NCBI RefSeq assembly: GCF_015767245.1
Contig: NZ_JADOTV010000012.1
Coordinates: forward strand, 1-64,000
Direction of reading: 5' to 3'
Source: Aureivirga sp. CE67
GTDB taxonomy: Bacteria > Bacteroidota > Bacteroidia > Flavobacteriales > Flavobacteriaceae
Length of the DNA stretch: 64,000 nucleotides
Numbering within the stretch: the first letter of the stretch is position 1; every line of letters starts with the position of its first letter. The notes below the pieces were generated by a model. That model did not search any database and had not been told where the DNA came from. It worked only from the letters and a program-made list of their open reading frames with translations. Made by a program: the position numbers and the translations under genes. Below are positions 63,848 through 64,000 of this stretch, in pieces.

Positions 63848-64000
63848 TTCTTTAGTTTTTTTTTCAATTTATTTTGATAAAATTTTACTTTCTCAATTTT
63901 ATCCCATTTTAAATAAATTTCTATTGCCTTTTCTAAATCAGAAATAGAAATTTCTTTTTCCTCTTTTTTAAAAATATCAGATAGTAAAGTATTTTCATTT
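63844..64000 (-). CDS. partial gene, C-terminal end
   Basis: An open frame enters from the right edge on the minus strand and stops at 63844-63846. It encodes 51 residues of a Lys/Glu-rich helical protein (DIFKKEEKEISISDLEKAI, IYLKWDKIEKVKF). The 5' end is outside the window; no function can be given. Confidence 0.6.
   Translation of the reverse strand, partial: NENTLLSDIFKKEEKEISISDLEKAIEIYLKWDKIEKVKFYQNKLKKKLKN

Overview
The window looks like a chromosomal segment of a member of the Flavobacteriia (Bacteroidota). It is AT-rich. Three proteins carry type IX secretion (T9SS) C-terminal sorting domains. Many genes are preceded by the Bacteroidota -7 promoter motif TAnnTTTG. Bacillithiol synthesis (bshB1), many lipoproteins, a CzcA-TolC fusion efflux pump and a Rel-type stringent-response enzyme fit the same group. 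I cannot name the genus from sequence alone.

Layout. 1-1390: the 3' end (domains V and VI) of a group II intron whose 3' exon is one arm of a palindromic hairpin family, a cassette-like orphan gene (137-559) with the other hairpin half behind it, then about 830 bp of tandem and dispersed repeats. 1394-5256: four overlapping cobalamin genes (cobQ, cobD-type decarboxylase, cbiB and an AAA ATPase). 5574-12090: a T9SS Omp28-like surface protein, an rRNA/tRNA 2'-O-methyltransferase, an M48 protease, the (p)ppGpp synthetase/hydrolase rel, and tRNA-His. 12168-15287: bshB1, a small secreted protein, an alpha/beta hydrolase and a metallophosphoesterase. 15390-18723: a very tight four-gene operon with two different pol-beta-like nucleotidyltransferases, a lipoprotein and an internally duplicated membrane protein. 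18857-28304: lipoproteins and secreted unknowns, a D-amino-acid-oxidase-like enzyme with a circularly permuted domain order, a divergent HxlR regulator/NmrA-like oxidoreductase pair with a clear palindromic operator, and a large beta-solenoid-like membrane protein. 28421-30187: purA and a Fur-family regulator. 31221-37582: a heavy-metal efflux operon (DUF6660 small protein, CzcA fused to TolC, His-rich CzcB-like adaptor).

37808-50396: a 3405-residue T9SS protein made of about 28 consecutive CUB-like domains, followed by a secreted endonuclease I with lamin-tail, GEVED and T9SS domains. 50560-59925: small membrane/secreted proteins, a VF530-family protein, a two-domain lipoprotein, a HAD phosphatase, an S41 protease, two broken genes (a lipoprotein pseudogene and a phosphodiester glycosidase split by one in-frame TAG), a WG-repeat protein and a DUF4348-like lipoprotein that is a paralogue of the one at 24205. 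59998-64000: a GH113-like lipoprotein, an AraC regulator next to a peroxiredoxin-like protein and a short-chain dehydrogenase, a membrane protein, and a partial gene running off the end.

The most unusual items are the permuted oxidase (20829-21947), the two-nucleotidyltransferase operon (15390-18723), the 28-CUB secreted giant, the intron/hairpin/cassette junction at the left edge, a 164-bp imperfect palindrome with a half copy elsewhere, and the signal-peptide-like segment retained at the CzcA-TolC fusion joint. Names rest on motif recognition by eye; no database search was run.
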